Below, one piece after another: positions 8,432 through 17,260 of a stretch of 64,000 bases of DNA. The stretch is from Variovorax paradoxus (GTDB lineage: Bacteria > Pseudomonadota > Gammaproteobacteria > Burkholderiales > Burkholderiaceae_C). The notes beneath the pieces were generated by a model that was given only the letters and a program-made list of their open reading frames with translations, was not told the origin of the DNA and made no database searches. The translations under genes and the position numbers were made by a program. Position 1 is the first letter of the stretch. The number at the start of each line of letters is the position of its first letter. The stretch is from contig CP063166.1 in NCBI GenBank assembly GCA_016806145.1, forward strand, positions 4,836,001-4,900,000, written 5' to 3'.

Positions 8432-9331
8432 ATGCGGGAACTGAGCCTCGACCATCTGCGCACCCTGGTCGCCATCGCCGATCTGGGGTCGCTGGCCAAT
8501 GCGGCGCGCGCGCTGCACCTGGCTGCACCCACCGTCACCGTGCAGATCGCGGAACTGGAGTCGCGCCTCGGCGGCCAGTTGCTGGTCCGCGGGCGCGGGC
8601 CCGCGCAGCCGACGGCCCTGGGCGAGCGCTTCATCGCACGCGCCCGCCGCCTGCTGGCCGATGCCGACGATGCGGTGGAGGACGTGCGACGCCAGCTCGC
8701 CGGGCAGACCGGCCGCGTGCGCGTGGGCGCCTCGACGGGCGCGATCGCGCACCTGCTGCCGCCCGCGCTCGAACGGCTGGCGCGCGACCATCCGGGCATC
8801 GAGGTCAACGTGCAGGTGCTGACCTCCAACGACAGCATGGCGCGGCTCGCCGCGGGCAGCCTCGATCTCGCGGTGGTGGCGCTGCCGCAGCCGCCGGTGC
8901 GCGGCGTGCACGTCACGCCGCTGCGGCGCGAGGCCGTGCTCGGCTTCCTGCCGGCGAGCTGGAAGGCGCCGAAGCGCCTCACGCCGCAATGGCTGGCCGA
9001 GCGGCCGCTGATCATGAACGATGCCTCCACGCGGCTCTACCGGCAGACGGCCGAATGGTTCTCGGCGGCCGGCGTGCACTGCCGGCCGCGCATCGAGCTC
9101 AACTACAACGACGCGATCCGCACACTGGTGGCCGCGGGCTACGGCGCGGCCTTGCTGCCCGAGGAAGCGGATGGGCGCGCGCCCGATCCGCGCCTCGCGA
9201 TCCGGCCGCTGAGCCCGGCGCTGTGGCGGCAGTTGGGCCTCGCGGTCGGCGACCGCGACGTCGGCGGGCCGACGCGTTTCGTGCTCGATGCATTGCAGGC
9301 GTCGAAGGGTCGCGGCGGCGCGGGCGAGTAA
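8432..9331 (+). CDS. LysR family transcriptional regulator
   Basis: This 299-residue regulator has an N-terminal winged helix at about residues 4-62 ([43 protein letters not shown]). The type 2 periplasmic-binding-like effector domain starts near residue 90 ([23 protein letters not shown]). It is divergent from argC across an 81-base AT-rich spacer. Control of argC or of itself is therefore the simplest reading. Nothing in the effector domain identifies the ligand. Confidence 0.88.
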   Translation: MRELSLDHLRTLVAIADLGSLANAARALHLAAPTVTVQIAELESRLGGQLLVRGRGPAQPTALGERFIARARRLLADADDAVEDVRRQLAGQTGRVRVGASTGAIAHLLPPALERLARDHPGIEVNVQVLTSNDSMARLAAGSLDLAVVALPQPPVRGVHVTPLRREAVLGFLPASWKAPKRLTPQWLAERPLIMNDASTRLYRQTAEWFSAAGVHCRPRIELNYNDAIRTLVAAGYGAALLPEEADGRAPDPRLAIRPLSPALWRQLGLAVGDRDVGGPTRFVLDALQASKGRGGAGE

Positions 9332-9375
9332 GCCTGCGGCTTGTAAGTCCAAACGACGCGCGCTCCACCTCCCTG

Positions 9376-9393
9376 TTGATAATCGTTCGCATC
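9376..9393. promoter_or_regulatory. possible Fur box upstream of the iron importer
   Basis: TTGATAATCGTTCGCATC resembles the Fur consensus GATAATGATAATCATTATC mainly in its left half (GATAATC). It lies about 60 bases before the binding-protein start. The match is partial, and no obvious -10/-35 pair was fixed around it. Confidence 0.4.
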
Positions 9394-9454
9394 GGCGCCG
9401 CGGGCCGGCCGCCGCATCGCCCTAGAACACATCACCGCCCTGGAGGATCCCGTC

Positions 9455-10501
9455 ATGACCCAACGCATCGGCGCGCGCGCAGCACACGCCCTGATCGGCG
9501 CCACCGGCGCCTGGCTCGCCCTCGCCGCCCTGCCCGCTCATGCGGCGGAAGAACTCACGCTCTACACCACGCGCGAGCCGGCGCTGATCCAGCCGTTGAT
9601 CGCGGCCTTCAGCGCGCAGAGCAACATCAAGGTCAACACGGTGTTCGTGAAGGACGGCCTGCTCGAACGCGTGAAGGCCGAGGGCGCGCGCTCGCCGGCC
9701 GACGTGCTGATGACGGTGGACATCGGCAACCTGGTCGACCTGGTCGACGGCGGCGTCACGCAGTCCGTGAAGTCGGCCGCGCTCGAGTCGGCGATTCCGG
9801 CCAACCTGCGCGGCGCCGATGGCCAGTGGTTCGCGCTCTCGATGCGCGCGCGCGTGCTCTACGCCGACAAGGCGCAACCGCTCACGAACTTCCGCTACGA
9901 GGACCTCGCCCATCCCAAGTGGAAGGGCAAGGTCTGCATCCGCGCGGGCCAGCATCCCTACAACACCGCGCTGGTGGCCTCGCTGATCGCGCACGACGGC
10001 GAAGCCAAGACCGAGCAGTGGCTGCGCGGCGTGAAGGCCAACCTGGCGCGCAAGGCCACCGGCGGCGACCGCGACGTGGCGCGCGACATCCTCGGCGGCA
10101 TCTGCGACGTGGGTCTGGCGAACTCCTATTACGTGGGCCAGATGAAGAGCGCCAAGGAAGGCACCGACGCGCGCAAGTGGGGCGATGCCATCAAGGTGGT
10201 GCGCCCGACCTTCGCCAAGACCGGCGGCACGCACGTCAACATCAGCGGCGCGGCGGTGGCGAAGAACGCGCCGCAGCGCGCCAACGCGGTCAAGCTGCTC
10301 GAGTTCCTGGTGTCCGAACCGGCCCAGTCCCTCTATGCCGACGCCAACTACGAATACCCGGTGCGCAAGGGCGTCGCGCTCGACCCGATCATCGGCCAGA
10401 CCATCGGCGAGCTGAAGGTCGATCCGCTGCCGCTGACCGAGATCGCGAAGTACCGCAAGCAGGCCAGCGCGCTGGTCGACAAGGTCGGCTTCGACCAGTG
10501 A
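9455..10501 (+). CDS. fbpA: ferric iron ABC transporter, periplasmic binding protein
   Basis: This 348-residue solute-binding protein of the FbpA/FutA/AfuA type captures Fe(III) in the periplasm. The signal peptide ends near LPAHA|AEE (about residue 30), followed by LTLYTTREPALIQPL. The paired tyrosines in LANSYYVGQMKSAKEG are the iron ligands typical of this family. GGAGG lies 9 bases before the ATG. It heads a three-gene operon (binding protein, permease, ATPase). A 124-base intercistronic gap with a strong inverted repeat separates it from the permease. Gene symbol is by family. Confidence 0.88.
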   Translation: MTQRIGARAAHALIGATGAWLALAALPAHAAEELTLYTTREPALIQPLIAAFSAQSNIKVNTVFVKDGLLERVKAEGARSPADVLMTVDIGNLVDLVDGGVTQSVKSAALESAIPANLRGADGQWFALSMRARVLYADKAQPLTNFRYEDLAHPKWKGKVCIRAGQHPYNTALVASLIAHDGEAKTEQWLRGVKANLARKATGGDRDVARDILGGICDVGLANSYYVGQMKSAKEGTDARKWGDAIKVVRPTFAKTGGTHVNISGAAVAKNAPQRANAVKLLEFLVSEPAQSLYADANYEYPVRKGVALDPIIGQTIGELKVDPLPLTEIAKYRKQASALVDKVGFDQ

Positions 10502-10526
10502 GATCGGGGAGCGCTCGAGCAGTAGA

Positions 10527-10590
10527 AACCGTTCACGCTGAGCCTGTCGAAGCGCCGCGCAAGGCTTCGACAAGCTCAGCCCGAACGGTT
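10527..10590. repeat. palindromic extragenic repeat (copy 1), between fbpA and fbpB
   Basis: Two 27-base arms (10527-10553 and 10564-10590) are inverted copies with 24 of 27 matches, separated by a 10-base loop. The core is TGAGCCTGTCGAAGC / GCTTCGACAAGCTCAGCC. A related copy occurs at 58373-58459. This is a dispersed repeat of the REP-like kind seen in many beta- and other proteobacteria (recognised from memory). In the transcript it would fold into a long hairpin just after fbpA. Confidence 0.85.
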
Positions 10591-10625
10591 CTCGTGGATC
10601 GACCGGTTCTCTCCGATCGCAGATC

Positions 10626-12335
10626 ATGCTGAGGGCCTTGCGCGGCCCCCGCACGCTGCAGGCGGTGGGCCCGCTGTGGCGCGGGGCCGCGTTGCTCGTG
10701 GCGGCCGGCGTGCTCGCGCCGGTGCTCGCCCTGCTGTGGCTCGCGCTCGGGCCTGGCGCCCAGGGCTTTGAGCACTGGCAATCGCTGTTCGCGCACGTGC
10801 TGCCGCAGGCCACGCTCAACACGGCCATGCTGCTGGGCGGCGTCGGCCTGCTGGTGCTGATCGTGGGCACCGGCTGCGCCTGGCTGGTCACGGCCTGCGA
10901 CTTCCCGGGCCGACGCGTGCTGCACTGGGCGTTGCTGCTGCCGCTGGCCATGCCGACCTACATCGTCGCCTTCGCCTACCTCGACCTGCTGCATCCCATC
11001 GGCCCGGTGCAGGGCGCGATCCGCTGGCTGCTGGGCTACGACAGCCCGCGCCAGTTCCGCCTGCCCGACCTGCGCTCGATGGGCGGCGCGGTCTTCGTGC
11101 TCGGCTTCGTGCTCTATCCCTACGTCTACATGACGGCGCGCGCGATGTTCATGAGCCAGCCCGCGCACCTGATGGAGGCCGCGCGCATGCTCGGCGAGAA
11201 CCGGCGCGGCGCCTTCTTCCGCGTGGCGCTGCCGCTGGCGCGCCCGGCGCTGGCCGTGGGCCTGAGCCTGGCGCTGCTCGAGACGCTCAACGACATCGGC
11301 GCGTCCGAATTCCTCGGCGTGCAGACGCTCACCGTGGCCGTCTACACCACCTGGATCACGCGCTCCGACCTCGCGGGCGCGGCGCAGATCGCCTGCGCCA
11401 TGCTCGCCATGGTGATCGCGCTGGTCTGGCTCGAACGCAACGGCCGGCGCCACCAGCGCTACGGCTCGGCGCAGCGCATGCGCGCGCTGCAGCCGCGGCC
11501 GCTGCGCGGCGCCATGGCCTGGGCCGCGACGACGGCGGCCTCGCTGCCGGTGCTGATCGGCTTCGTCGCGCCGGCGCTCTACCTGGTCTGGGAGAGCGCC
11601 AAGCGGCTGCGCCAGGGCGGCGGCATCTCGCACGGGCTGCTCGCGAGCCTGGCCAACACCATCGCGCTGGCGGCCGGCGTCACGGTGGCCGCGGTGGCGG
11701 CCGGGCTGCTGGTGGCCTGGGCCGCGCGCAACCCGGGCGGCCAGGGCCACGCCGCGCGGCGTGGCCGCTGGCCCGCGCGCGTGGCCACGCTGGGCTATGC
11801 GGTGCCGGGCACGGTGCTGGCCATCGGCCTGCTCACGCCGGCGCTGGCCTTCGATGCCGCGCTCGCCACCGCGTTCGGCTGGCAGGGCCTGCCGCTGATG
11901 GGCGCGGGCGTGGTGCTGGTGGTGGCCTGCACCATCCGCTTCCTCGCGATGCCGGTCGGCAGCATCGAGGCCGGCCTGGCGCGCATCCCGCCGGCCATCG
12001 AGCAGGCCGCGCGCCTGCTCGGCGAGAGCGCCCTCGGCGCACTGCGGCGCGTGCACCTGCCGCTGCTGCAGCCCTCGATCGCCGCCGGCGCGCTGCTGGT
12101 CTTCGTCGACGCGATGAAGGAGCTGCCCGCCACCCTGCTGCTGCGGCCCGCCAACTTCGACACCCTCGCGACCTGGCTCTATGCCGAGGCCGCGCGCGGC
12201 ACCTACGAGGAAGGCGCGATCGCGGCGCTGCTGATCGTGGCGGCCGGGCTGCTGCCCGTGATGCTGCTGGCGCGCAGCCAGCTCGCGGCCGCGCACGCCG
12301 CCGATCCCCTGCCCGTATCCTCCGCCACGCCATGA
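10626..12335 (+). CDS. fbpB: ferric iron ABC transporter permease
   Basis: This 569-residue inner-membrane permease is a fused double unit with two BPD_transp_1 halves and about 12 membrane segments. The EAA-type loops that contact the ATPase are visible as MEAARMLGENRRGAFFRVALPLARPAL in the first half and IEQAARLLGESALGALRRVHLPLLQPSI in the second. Its stop overlaps the ATPase start (ATGA at 12332-12335). It lies after the repeat element, so it may be expressed less than the binding protein. Confidence 0.9.
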   Translation: MLRALRGPRTLQAVGPLWRGAALLVAAGVLAPVLALLWLALGPGAQGFEHWQSLFAHVLPQATLNTAMLLGGVGLLVLIVGTGCAWLVTACDFPGRRVLHWALLLPLAMPTYIVAFAYLDLLHPIGPVQGAIRWLLGYDSPRQFRLPDLRSMGGAVFVLGFVLYPYVYMTARAMFMSQPAHLMEAARMLGENRRGAFFRVALPLARPALAVGLSLALLETLNDIGASEFLGVQTLTVAVYTTWITRSDLAGAAQIACAMLAMVIALVWLERNGRRHQRYGSAQRMRALQPRPLRGAMAWAATTAASLPVLIGFVAPALYLVWESAKRLRQGGGISHGLLASLANTIALAAGVTVAAVAAGLLVAWAARNPGGQGHAARRGRWPARVATLGYAVPGTVLAIGLLTPALAFDAALATAFGWQGLPLMGAGVVLVVACTIRFLAMPVGSIEAGLARIPPAIEQAARLLGESALGALRRVHLPLLQPSIAAGALLVFVDAMKELPATLLLRPANFDTLATWLYAEAARGTYEEGAIAALLIVAAGLLPVMLLARSQLAAAHAADPLPVSSATP

Positions 12336-13015
12336 GCGCCAACCTGCACATCGACGCCCTCCGCCTCGCCTACGACACGCCGCGCGGCCCGCACGTCGTG
12401 GTCGACGGCTTCTCGCTCGCGCTCGCGGCCGGCGAGATCGCCTGCCTGTTCGGCCCCTCGGGCTGCGGCAAGACCACGGTGCTGCGCGCCATCGCGGGCT
12501 TCGAGCCGCTGCGCGCGGGCGAGATCCGGCTCGGCGAGCGCACGCTGTCCTCGACGCAGCAGCACCTGCCGCCCGAGGCGCGGCGCGTGGGCATGATGTT
12601 CCAGGAGTACGCGCTGTTCCCGCACCTCGACGCGGCGCGCAACATCGCCTTCGGGCTGCGCCGGCTGCCGCGCGCTCGACAGCAGGCACGCGTGGCCGAG
12701 ATGCTCGCGCTGGTCGGGCTGGCCGAGGCCGGCGAGCGCTATCCGCACGAGCTCTCGGGCGGCCAGCAGCAGCGCATCGCGCTGGCCCGCGCGCTCGCGC
12801 CGGCGCCCGCGCTGTTGCTGCTCGACGAGCCCTTCTCCAACCTCGACGGCGCCACGCGCGAACGGCTCACGGTGGAGGTGCGCGCGATCCTGCGCCAGGC
12901 CGGCCAGACCGCGATCCTCGTGACCCACAACGAGGCCGAGGCGCAGGCCATGGCCGACCGCATCGGCGTGATGCATGGGGGGCGCATAACGCGCTGGATG
13001 GACACGTCGGCCTAG
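12332..13015 (+). CDS. fbpC: ferric iron ABC transporter ATP-binding protein, short form
   Basis: This 227-residue ABC ATPase energises iron import. Walker A is GPSGCGKT (residues 41-48). The Q-loop is MFQEYALFPH, the signature LSGGQQQ, Walker B LLLLDEPFSNLD and the switch histidine VTHNEAEA. FbpC/AfuC-type proteins are usually about 350 residues, with a C-terminal regulatory (TOBE-like) domain. This protein ends directly after the nucleotide-binding domain. No frameshifted remainder was noticed downstream before the GST gene. It is coupled to fbpB by a 4-base overlap. Confidence 0.88.
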   Translation: MSANLHIDALRLAYDTPRGPHVVVDGFSLALAAGEIACLFGPSGCGKTTVLRAIAGFEPLRAGEIRLGERTLSSTQQHLPPEARRVGMMFQEYALFPHLDAARNIAFGLRRLPRARQQARVAEMLALVGLAEAGERYPHELSGGQQQRIALARALAPAPALLLLDEPFSNLDGATRERLTVEVRAILRQAGQTAILVTHNEAEAQAMADRIGVMHGGRITRWMDTSA

Positions 13016-13109
13016 CACAAGACGCGCTTTTGCCAAATGGGCTTTTCGGGAAAAGGTTGTTCGCCCCCGGAAGAATCCGGCCCCACCGATTCATCCGGAG
13101 CGCCCGTCC

Positions 13110-13805
13110 ATGTCCCAGCCCCTCACCCTCGTCAGCCATCTGCTGTGCCCCTACGTGCAACGCGCCGCGATCGCGCTGCACGAAAAGGGCGTCGCCTTCG
13201 AGCGCGTCGTGATCGATCTCTCGGCCAAGCCCGACTGGTTCCTCGCGATCTCGCCGCTGGGCAAGGTGCCGCTGCTGCGCGTGCAACGGCCCGACGGCGG
13301 CGAGACCGTGCTGTTCGAGAGCAACGTGATCTGCGAATACCTCGAGGAGACCCAGCCCGGCGCGCGGCTGCATCCCGAGGACCCGCTCGCGCGCGCCGAG
13401 CACCGCGCCTGGATGGAGTTCGGCTCGGCGATCCTGGCCGACCTCTGGGGCTACGAGACCACGAAGGACGCCGAGGTGTTCGCGCAGAAGCGCCAGGCCC
13501 TGGCCGACAAGTTCGCGCGCGTCGAAGCCGCGCTCGGCGACGGCCCCTTCTTCGCGGGCGAGCGCTTCAGCCTGGTCGACGCGGTGTTCGCGCCGGTGTT
13601 CCGCTACTTCGAGGTGTTCGACCGCCTCGTCGACTCGAAGCTCTTCGATGCCCTGCCGCGCGTCGATGCCTGGCGCCGGGCGCTGGCCGCGCGGCCCAGC
13701 GTGCGCGCGGCGGTGGTGCCCGAGTACCCCGAGCACCTGATGGACTTCCTGCGCAAGCACGAGTCGCTGCTGCTCACGCGCGCCGAGGAAGTCCGAGCGG
13801 CTTGA
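13110..13805 (+). CDS. glutathione S-transferase family protein
   Basis: This 231-residue protein has a thioredoxin-fold N-terminal domain (about 1-85) and an all-helical C-terminal domain. LLCPYVQRA puts a cysteine at residue 13 in the position of the catalytic residue in omega/beta-like GSTs. [11 protein letters not shown] and [11 protein letters not shown] are the glutathione-binding segments. The role is detoxification or reduction of glutathione conjugates; the substrate is unknown. It is followed by glyoxalase I, another glutathione-dependent enzyme, 61 bases downstream. Confidence 0.88.
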   Translation: MSQPLTLVSHLLCPYVQRAAIALHEKGVAFERVVIDLSAKPDWFLAISPLGKVPLLRVQRPDGGETVLFESNVICEYLEETQPGARLHPEDPLARAEHRAWMEFGSAILADLWGYETTKDAEVFAQKRQALADKFARVEAALGDGPFFAGERFSLVDAVFAPVFRYFEVFDRLVDSKLFDALPRVDAWRRALAARPSVRAAVVPEYPEHLMDFLRKHESLLLTRAEEVRAA

Positions 13806-13866
13806 TCGGGGCGCCGGGAGACCGACAATAGCGGGCTCCCACGACAACACCCACGGACTCCACGCG

Positions 13867-14280
13867 ATGAGACTCCTCCACACCATGCTGCGCGTCGGCA
13901 ACCTGCAGCGCTCGATCGACTTCTACACGAAGGTGCTCGGCATGAACCTGCTGCGCACCTCCGAGAACCCCGAGTACAAGTACAGCCTGGCCTTCGTCGG
14001 CTACGACGAGGGCAATCCCGGCCAGGCCGAGATCGAGCTCACCTACAACTGGGGCACCGAAAGCTACGAGCTCGGCACCGCCTACGGCCACATCGCGCTC
14101 GGCGTGCCCGATGCCTACGCGGCCTGCGAGAAGATCAAGGCCGCGGGCGGCAACGTCACGCGCGAGGCCGGCCCCGTGAAGGGCGGCACCACGGTGATCG
14201 CGTTCGTGACGGATCCCGACGGCTACAAGATCGAACTGATCCAGCGCGCCGAGCAGGCGGCCGGCGGCGGATTGCGCTGA
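13867..14280 (+). CDS. gloA: lactoylglutathione lyase (glyoxalase I)
   Basis: This 137-residue metalloenzyme converts the methylglyoxal-glutathione hemithioacetal to S-lactoylglutathione. The metal ligands are H5 (LLHTMLRV), a Glu in [10 protein letters not shown], a His in AYGHIALGV and a Glu in YKIELIQRA. The short length matches the Ni/Co-type bacterial enzymes. The opening [20 protein letters not shown] is highly characteristic. It sits after a GST gene and 6 bases before a DUF1697 gene. Confidence 0.96.
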   Translation: MRLLHTMLRVGNLQRSIDFYTKVLGMNLLRTSENPEYKYSLAFVGYDEGNPGQAEIELTYNWGTESYELGTAYGHIALGVPDAYAACEKIKAAGGNVTREAGPVKGGTTVIAFVTDPDGYKIELIQRAEQAAGGGLR

Positions 14281-14286
14281 TCGGCG

Positions 14287-14895
14287 ATGGCCACCGGCGC
14301 CGCGAAGAAGCAACCGGCCGCGAAGAAGGCCGGTGCCAAGGCCGGCGCAAAGGCTGGTAGCAAGGCCGTGCGCCACGTGGCGCTGCTGCGCGGCGTCAAC
14401 GTCAACGGCATCACGATCCGCAGCGCCGAGCTGCAGGCGCTGTTCGTCGAGCTCGGCTTCGGCGCGGTGCGCACCGTGCTCGCGAGCGGCAACGTGCTGT
14501 TCGACACCGGCGAGACCGATACCGCCGCGCTGCGCCAGCGCATCGAGCAGGCGCTGCGCGAGCGCTTCGGCTACGAGGCCTGGATCGTGTTGCTCGCGCA
14601 GGCCACGGTGGCGCGCATGGCCGCGGGCTATCCCTTCGAGCGCGTCGACGAGGAGCGCCATCCGTACATCGTGTTCGGCTCCGACCCCGCGATGCTCGAT
14701 GAGGTGATGGCCAAGGCCGAAGAACTCGAGACGTACACCGACCGGCTGCAGCGCGGCGACGGCGTGCTCTATTGGGAGCTGCCGCGCGGCGAGAGCACCG
14801 ACACGCCGGTGGCGAAGCTGCTCGCGAAGACGCGCTACAAGTCGAGCACCACCACGCGCAACCTGCGCACGGTCGAGAAGCTGATCGCGGGTTGA
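14287..14895 (+). CDS. DUF1697 domain protein with Lys/Ala-rich N-terminal tail
   Basis: This 202-residue protein is of unknown function. The DUF1697 domain starts near residue 31 (HVALLRGVNVNGITIRSAELQALF). It continues through LASGNVLFDTGE to TTTRNLRTVEKL at the end. The first 28 residues are an Ala/Lys/Gly-rich tail (AAKKQPAAKKAGAKAGAKAG), similar in composition to bacterial histone H1-like extensions. The core family normally begins near the HVALLRG segment, so the tail is an addition. A start inside the tail is possible, but no other ATG exists before the domain. The gene is followed by an intrinsic terminator. Confidence 0.8.
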   Translation: MATGAAKKQPAAKKAGAKAGAKAGSKAVRHVALLRGVNVNGITIRSAELQALFVELGFGAVRTVLASGNVLFDTGETDTAALRQRIEQALRERFGYEAWIVLLAQATVARMAAGYPFERVDEERHPYIVFGSDPAMLDEVMAKAEELETYTDRLQRGDGVLYWELPRGESTDTPVAKLLAKTRYKSSTTTRNLRTVEKLIAG

Positions 14896-14961
14896 GCCGC
14901 CCAGGGGCCACGGCATAGGGGCAATCGCCCCTGCGCAAGGCACGGGATTTGCAATAGATTG

Positions 14962-14990
14962 AAAGGCCGACCGACGCGTCGGCCTTTTTC
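14962..14990 (+). terminator. intrinsic terminator after gloA-DUF1697
   Basis: AAAGGCCGA and TCGGCCTTTTT pair around an inner CGACGCG segment, and the stem ends in five T residues. It lies 66 bases after the DUF1697 stop. Confidence 0.85.
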
Positions 14991-15004
14991 ATTCGAGCGC
15001 CACG

Positions 15005-17200
15005 ATGCACCCCTCCAGAATCATTCCAACAGTCCTGCTCGCCGTGACCGCGGCGACGCTTTCCGCCTGCGGCGGCGGTTCCAGCGGCGGCTTCGCCGCG
15101 CTTCCCATCGGCAGCGCGCCGCCGCCGCCGTCCGCGCCGCCGCCGGCCCCGCCCGGCGCGCGCTTCGATCCCGCGCTGTGCGTGCAGCAGGCCGGCACGC
15201 CGCACGGCCAGACGGCCGGCATCAGCGGCACCAGCCTGATGGTGACCTCGGCCCACTACGAGGCCTCGAAGGCCGGCTGCAAGGTGCTGGCCACCGGCGG
15301 CAGCGCGATCGACGCGGCCATCGCGGTGCAGGCGGTGCTCGGCACGGCCGAGCCCTTCGCCTCGGGCCTCGGCGGCGGCACGCTGATCACCTACTACGAC
15401 GCGGCCACGCGAGCCGTGCGCACCTTCGACGGCCTCTCGGCCGCGCCCGCGGCCACCGGCGGCGCGACCACGCTCTACCAGGCCGTGGCGCAGGACGTGT
15501 CGAGCGTCGCGCCCTACAACGTCTGCAAGAGCGGCCTCGCGGCCGGCGCGAGCATCTCCTCGCAGCAGGGCAACACCAACATCTCGGCGCGCGCGGTGGG
15601 CATTCCCGGCACGGTGGCGGTGCTCGACCTGGTGCACCGCGCCTACGGCCGCAAGGCCTGGAACGCCCTGTGGGACGACGCGATCGCGCTGGCCGAGAAC
15701 GGCTTCCCGATGACCAGGTACATGTACTCGACGCTCTATGCCGACAGCGCCGAGTTCGACGACGACGGCAACACGGTGGACGCCGGCAGCGGCGTGCCGG
15801 CCTGGGTCAACTCGGCCGGCACGGTGCGCGGCGCGGCGCGCTGCAAATACCCCGATATCGCGAAGCGCTACTGCGACCCGGCCGATGCCACGATGCAGAA
15901 GCCGCTGCCGATCGGCACGCTCATCAAGAACCCCGAGCTCGCCCAGACCATGAAGCTGGTGCGCGACGGCGGCAGCGCGGCCTTCTACGATCCGGCCCGG
16001 CCCACGGTGCAGGCGATCGTGCAGCGCACCACCGCCGCCAGCCTGCCCTGCCGCTCGGTCCTGCCGACCGCGGGCACGCCCGCCAGGCCGGCGGTGGCGA
16101 CCACCATCGCCTCGATCCCGAGCCTGATGCAGCCGACCGACTTCGCGGCCTACCAGGCGGTGGAGCGCAAGCCGCTCGTGGGCACGCGCTTCGGCACCAC
16201 GATCTACACCCAGCCCGCGCCCTCGTTCGGCGGCTTCGTCACGCTCTATTCGCTCGGCATCCTCGAGCGCAAGAAGCTGCAGGACGAGAAGGCGCTCGAC
16301 ACGCCGCGCTTCGTCTACTACGCCGCGGAGGCGAGCCGGCTCGCCAACGTCGACCGGCGCGCCGTGATCGGCGACCCCGCCTGGTCGAACGTCAACGCGC
16401 GCGCCTCGGTGCTGCTGAGCGAGGCCGAGCTCGACCGCCGCGCGGCGCAGATCGGCGACAAGGCCTTCGACACCGCGCCCGCGGGCAACATCGGCAGCTT
16501 CGTGGCGGCTGACCCGGCGCTCTACGACACCATGGCCGCGCTCGACAAGGGACGCGCCGCCGCGCCGGCCACGCGGCTGGCGCAGGCTCGCCCCACGGCG
16601 CGCGACGAGGACTGGAACACCACCAGCAACGTGGCGGTGGTCGATGGCTACGGCAACGCGCTGTCGATGACGACCACGATCAACACGCACTGGGGGGCGC
16701 ACATGGAAGCGGCCGGCATCATGCTCAACGACGTGATGTCGAACTTCTCCGCCGGCTCGAGCGCGCCGCCGAGCACCGGTTCGGACGTCAACGGCTACCA
16801 GGGCACGAAGCGGCCGCGCACCTCGATCGCACCCGCGATCGCCTTCGATGCCGAGGGCCGGCTGCGGCTGGTCTGGGGATCGGCGGGCGGCGGCCCGATC
16901 CCCGACTACATCGTCAAGAGCTTCATGGGCCACGTGGTCTACGGCCTCGACCTGCAGGCCGCGATCAACGCGCCCAACTTCACGGGCCAGAACGGCGTGG
17001 CCGAACTCGAGGCCGGCTCGGCGCTGGCGCCGCTGGCCGACAGCCTGCGCGCGAGCTATGGCTACGACACCGACACCCTGCGCGTGACGGGCCTGCTCAG
17101 CGGCCTCAGCGGCATCGCGGTGACGCGCGACGCGAACGGCCGCGCGGTCTACAGCGGCGCGGCCGACAACCGGCGTTCGGGCGCGGCCTTCGGCTACTGA
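15005..17200 (+). CDS. gamma-glutamyltransferase family lipoprotein
   Basis: This 731-residue Ntn-hydrolase precursor is expected to self-cleave into two subunits and hydrolyse or transfer gamma-glutamyl groups. The N-terminus is a lipoprotein signal with lipobox LSAC (Cys at residue 22), then a Gly/Pro-rich linker (to about residue 52). The putative autocleavage nucleophile is T539 in WNTTSNVAVVDGYGNALSMTTT. GGTs usually have TTH here, and this one has TTS. Substrate-loop residues RPRTSIAPAIAF and GSAGGGPIPDYI follow. At 731 residues it is longer than typical enzymes near 580. Extra segments include a Cys pair (NVCKSG, ARCKYPDIAKRYCDP), suggesting disulfides in an exported protein. Confidence 0.85.
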   Translation: MHPSRIIPTVLLAVTAATLSACGGGSSGGFAALPIGSAPPPPSAPPPAPPGARFDPALCVQQAGTPHGQTAGISGTSLMVTSAHYEASKAGCKVLATGGSAIDAAIAVQAVLGTAEPFASGLGGGTLITYYDAATRAVRTFDGLSAAPAATGGATTLYQAVAQDVSSVAPYNVCKSGLAAGASISSQQGNTNISARAVGIPGTVAVLDLVHRAYGRKAWNALWDDAIALAENGFPMTRYMYSTLYADSAEFDDDGNTVDAGSGVPAWVNSAGTVRGAARCKYPDIAKRYCDPADATMQKPLPIGTLIKNPELAQTMKLVRDGGSAAFYDPARPTVQAIVQRTTAASLPCRSVLPTAGTPARPAVATTIASIPSLMQPTDFAAYQAVERKPLVGTRFGTTIYTQPAPSFGGFVTLYSLGILERKKLQDEKALDTPRFVYYAAEASRLANVDRRAVIGDPAWSNVNARASVLLSEAELDRRAAQIGDKAFDTAPAGNIGSFVAADPALYDTMAALDKGRAAAPATRLAQARPTARDEDWNTTSNVAVVDGYGNALSMTTTINTHWGAHMEAAGIMLNDVMSNFSAGSSAPPSTGSDVNGYQGTKRPRTSIAPAIAFDAEGRLRLVWGSAGGGPIPDYIVKSFMGHVVYGLDLQAAINAPNFTGQNGVAELEAGSALAPLADSLRASYGYDTDTLRVTGLLSGLSGIAVTRDANGRAVYSGAADNRRSGAAFGY

Positions 17201-17220
17201 GCCCGCGCGGCGCGCACGAA

Positions 17221-17250
17221 GAAAAGCCTGGCGGTGCCAGGCTTTTTCAT
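17221..17250. terminator. bidirectional intrinsic terminator
   Basis: GAAAAGCCTGGC - GGT - GCCAGGCTTTTTC is a near-perfect stem with A- and T-runs. It lies between the + gene ending at 17200 and the - gene ending at 17261. Confidence 0.9.
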
Positions 17251-17260
17251 GGGGCGCGGA

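Noticed and set aside
13042..13055. CTTTTC-GG-GAAAAG inverted repeat before the GST gene as terminator
   Set aside because: The loop is only two bases, the stem is A/T-rich and no U-run follows. It may be a chance palindrome.
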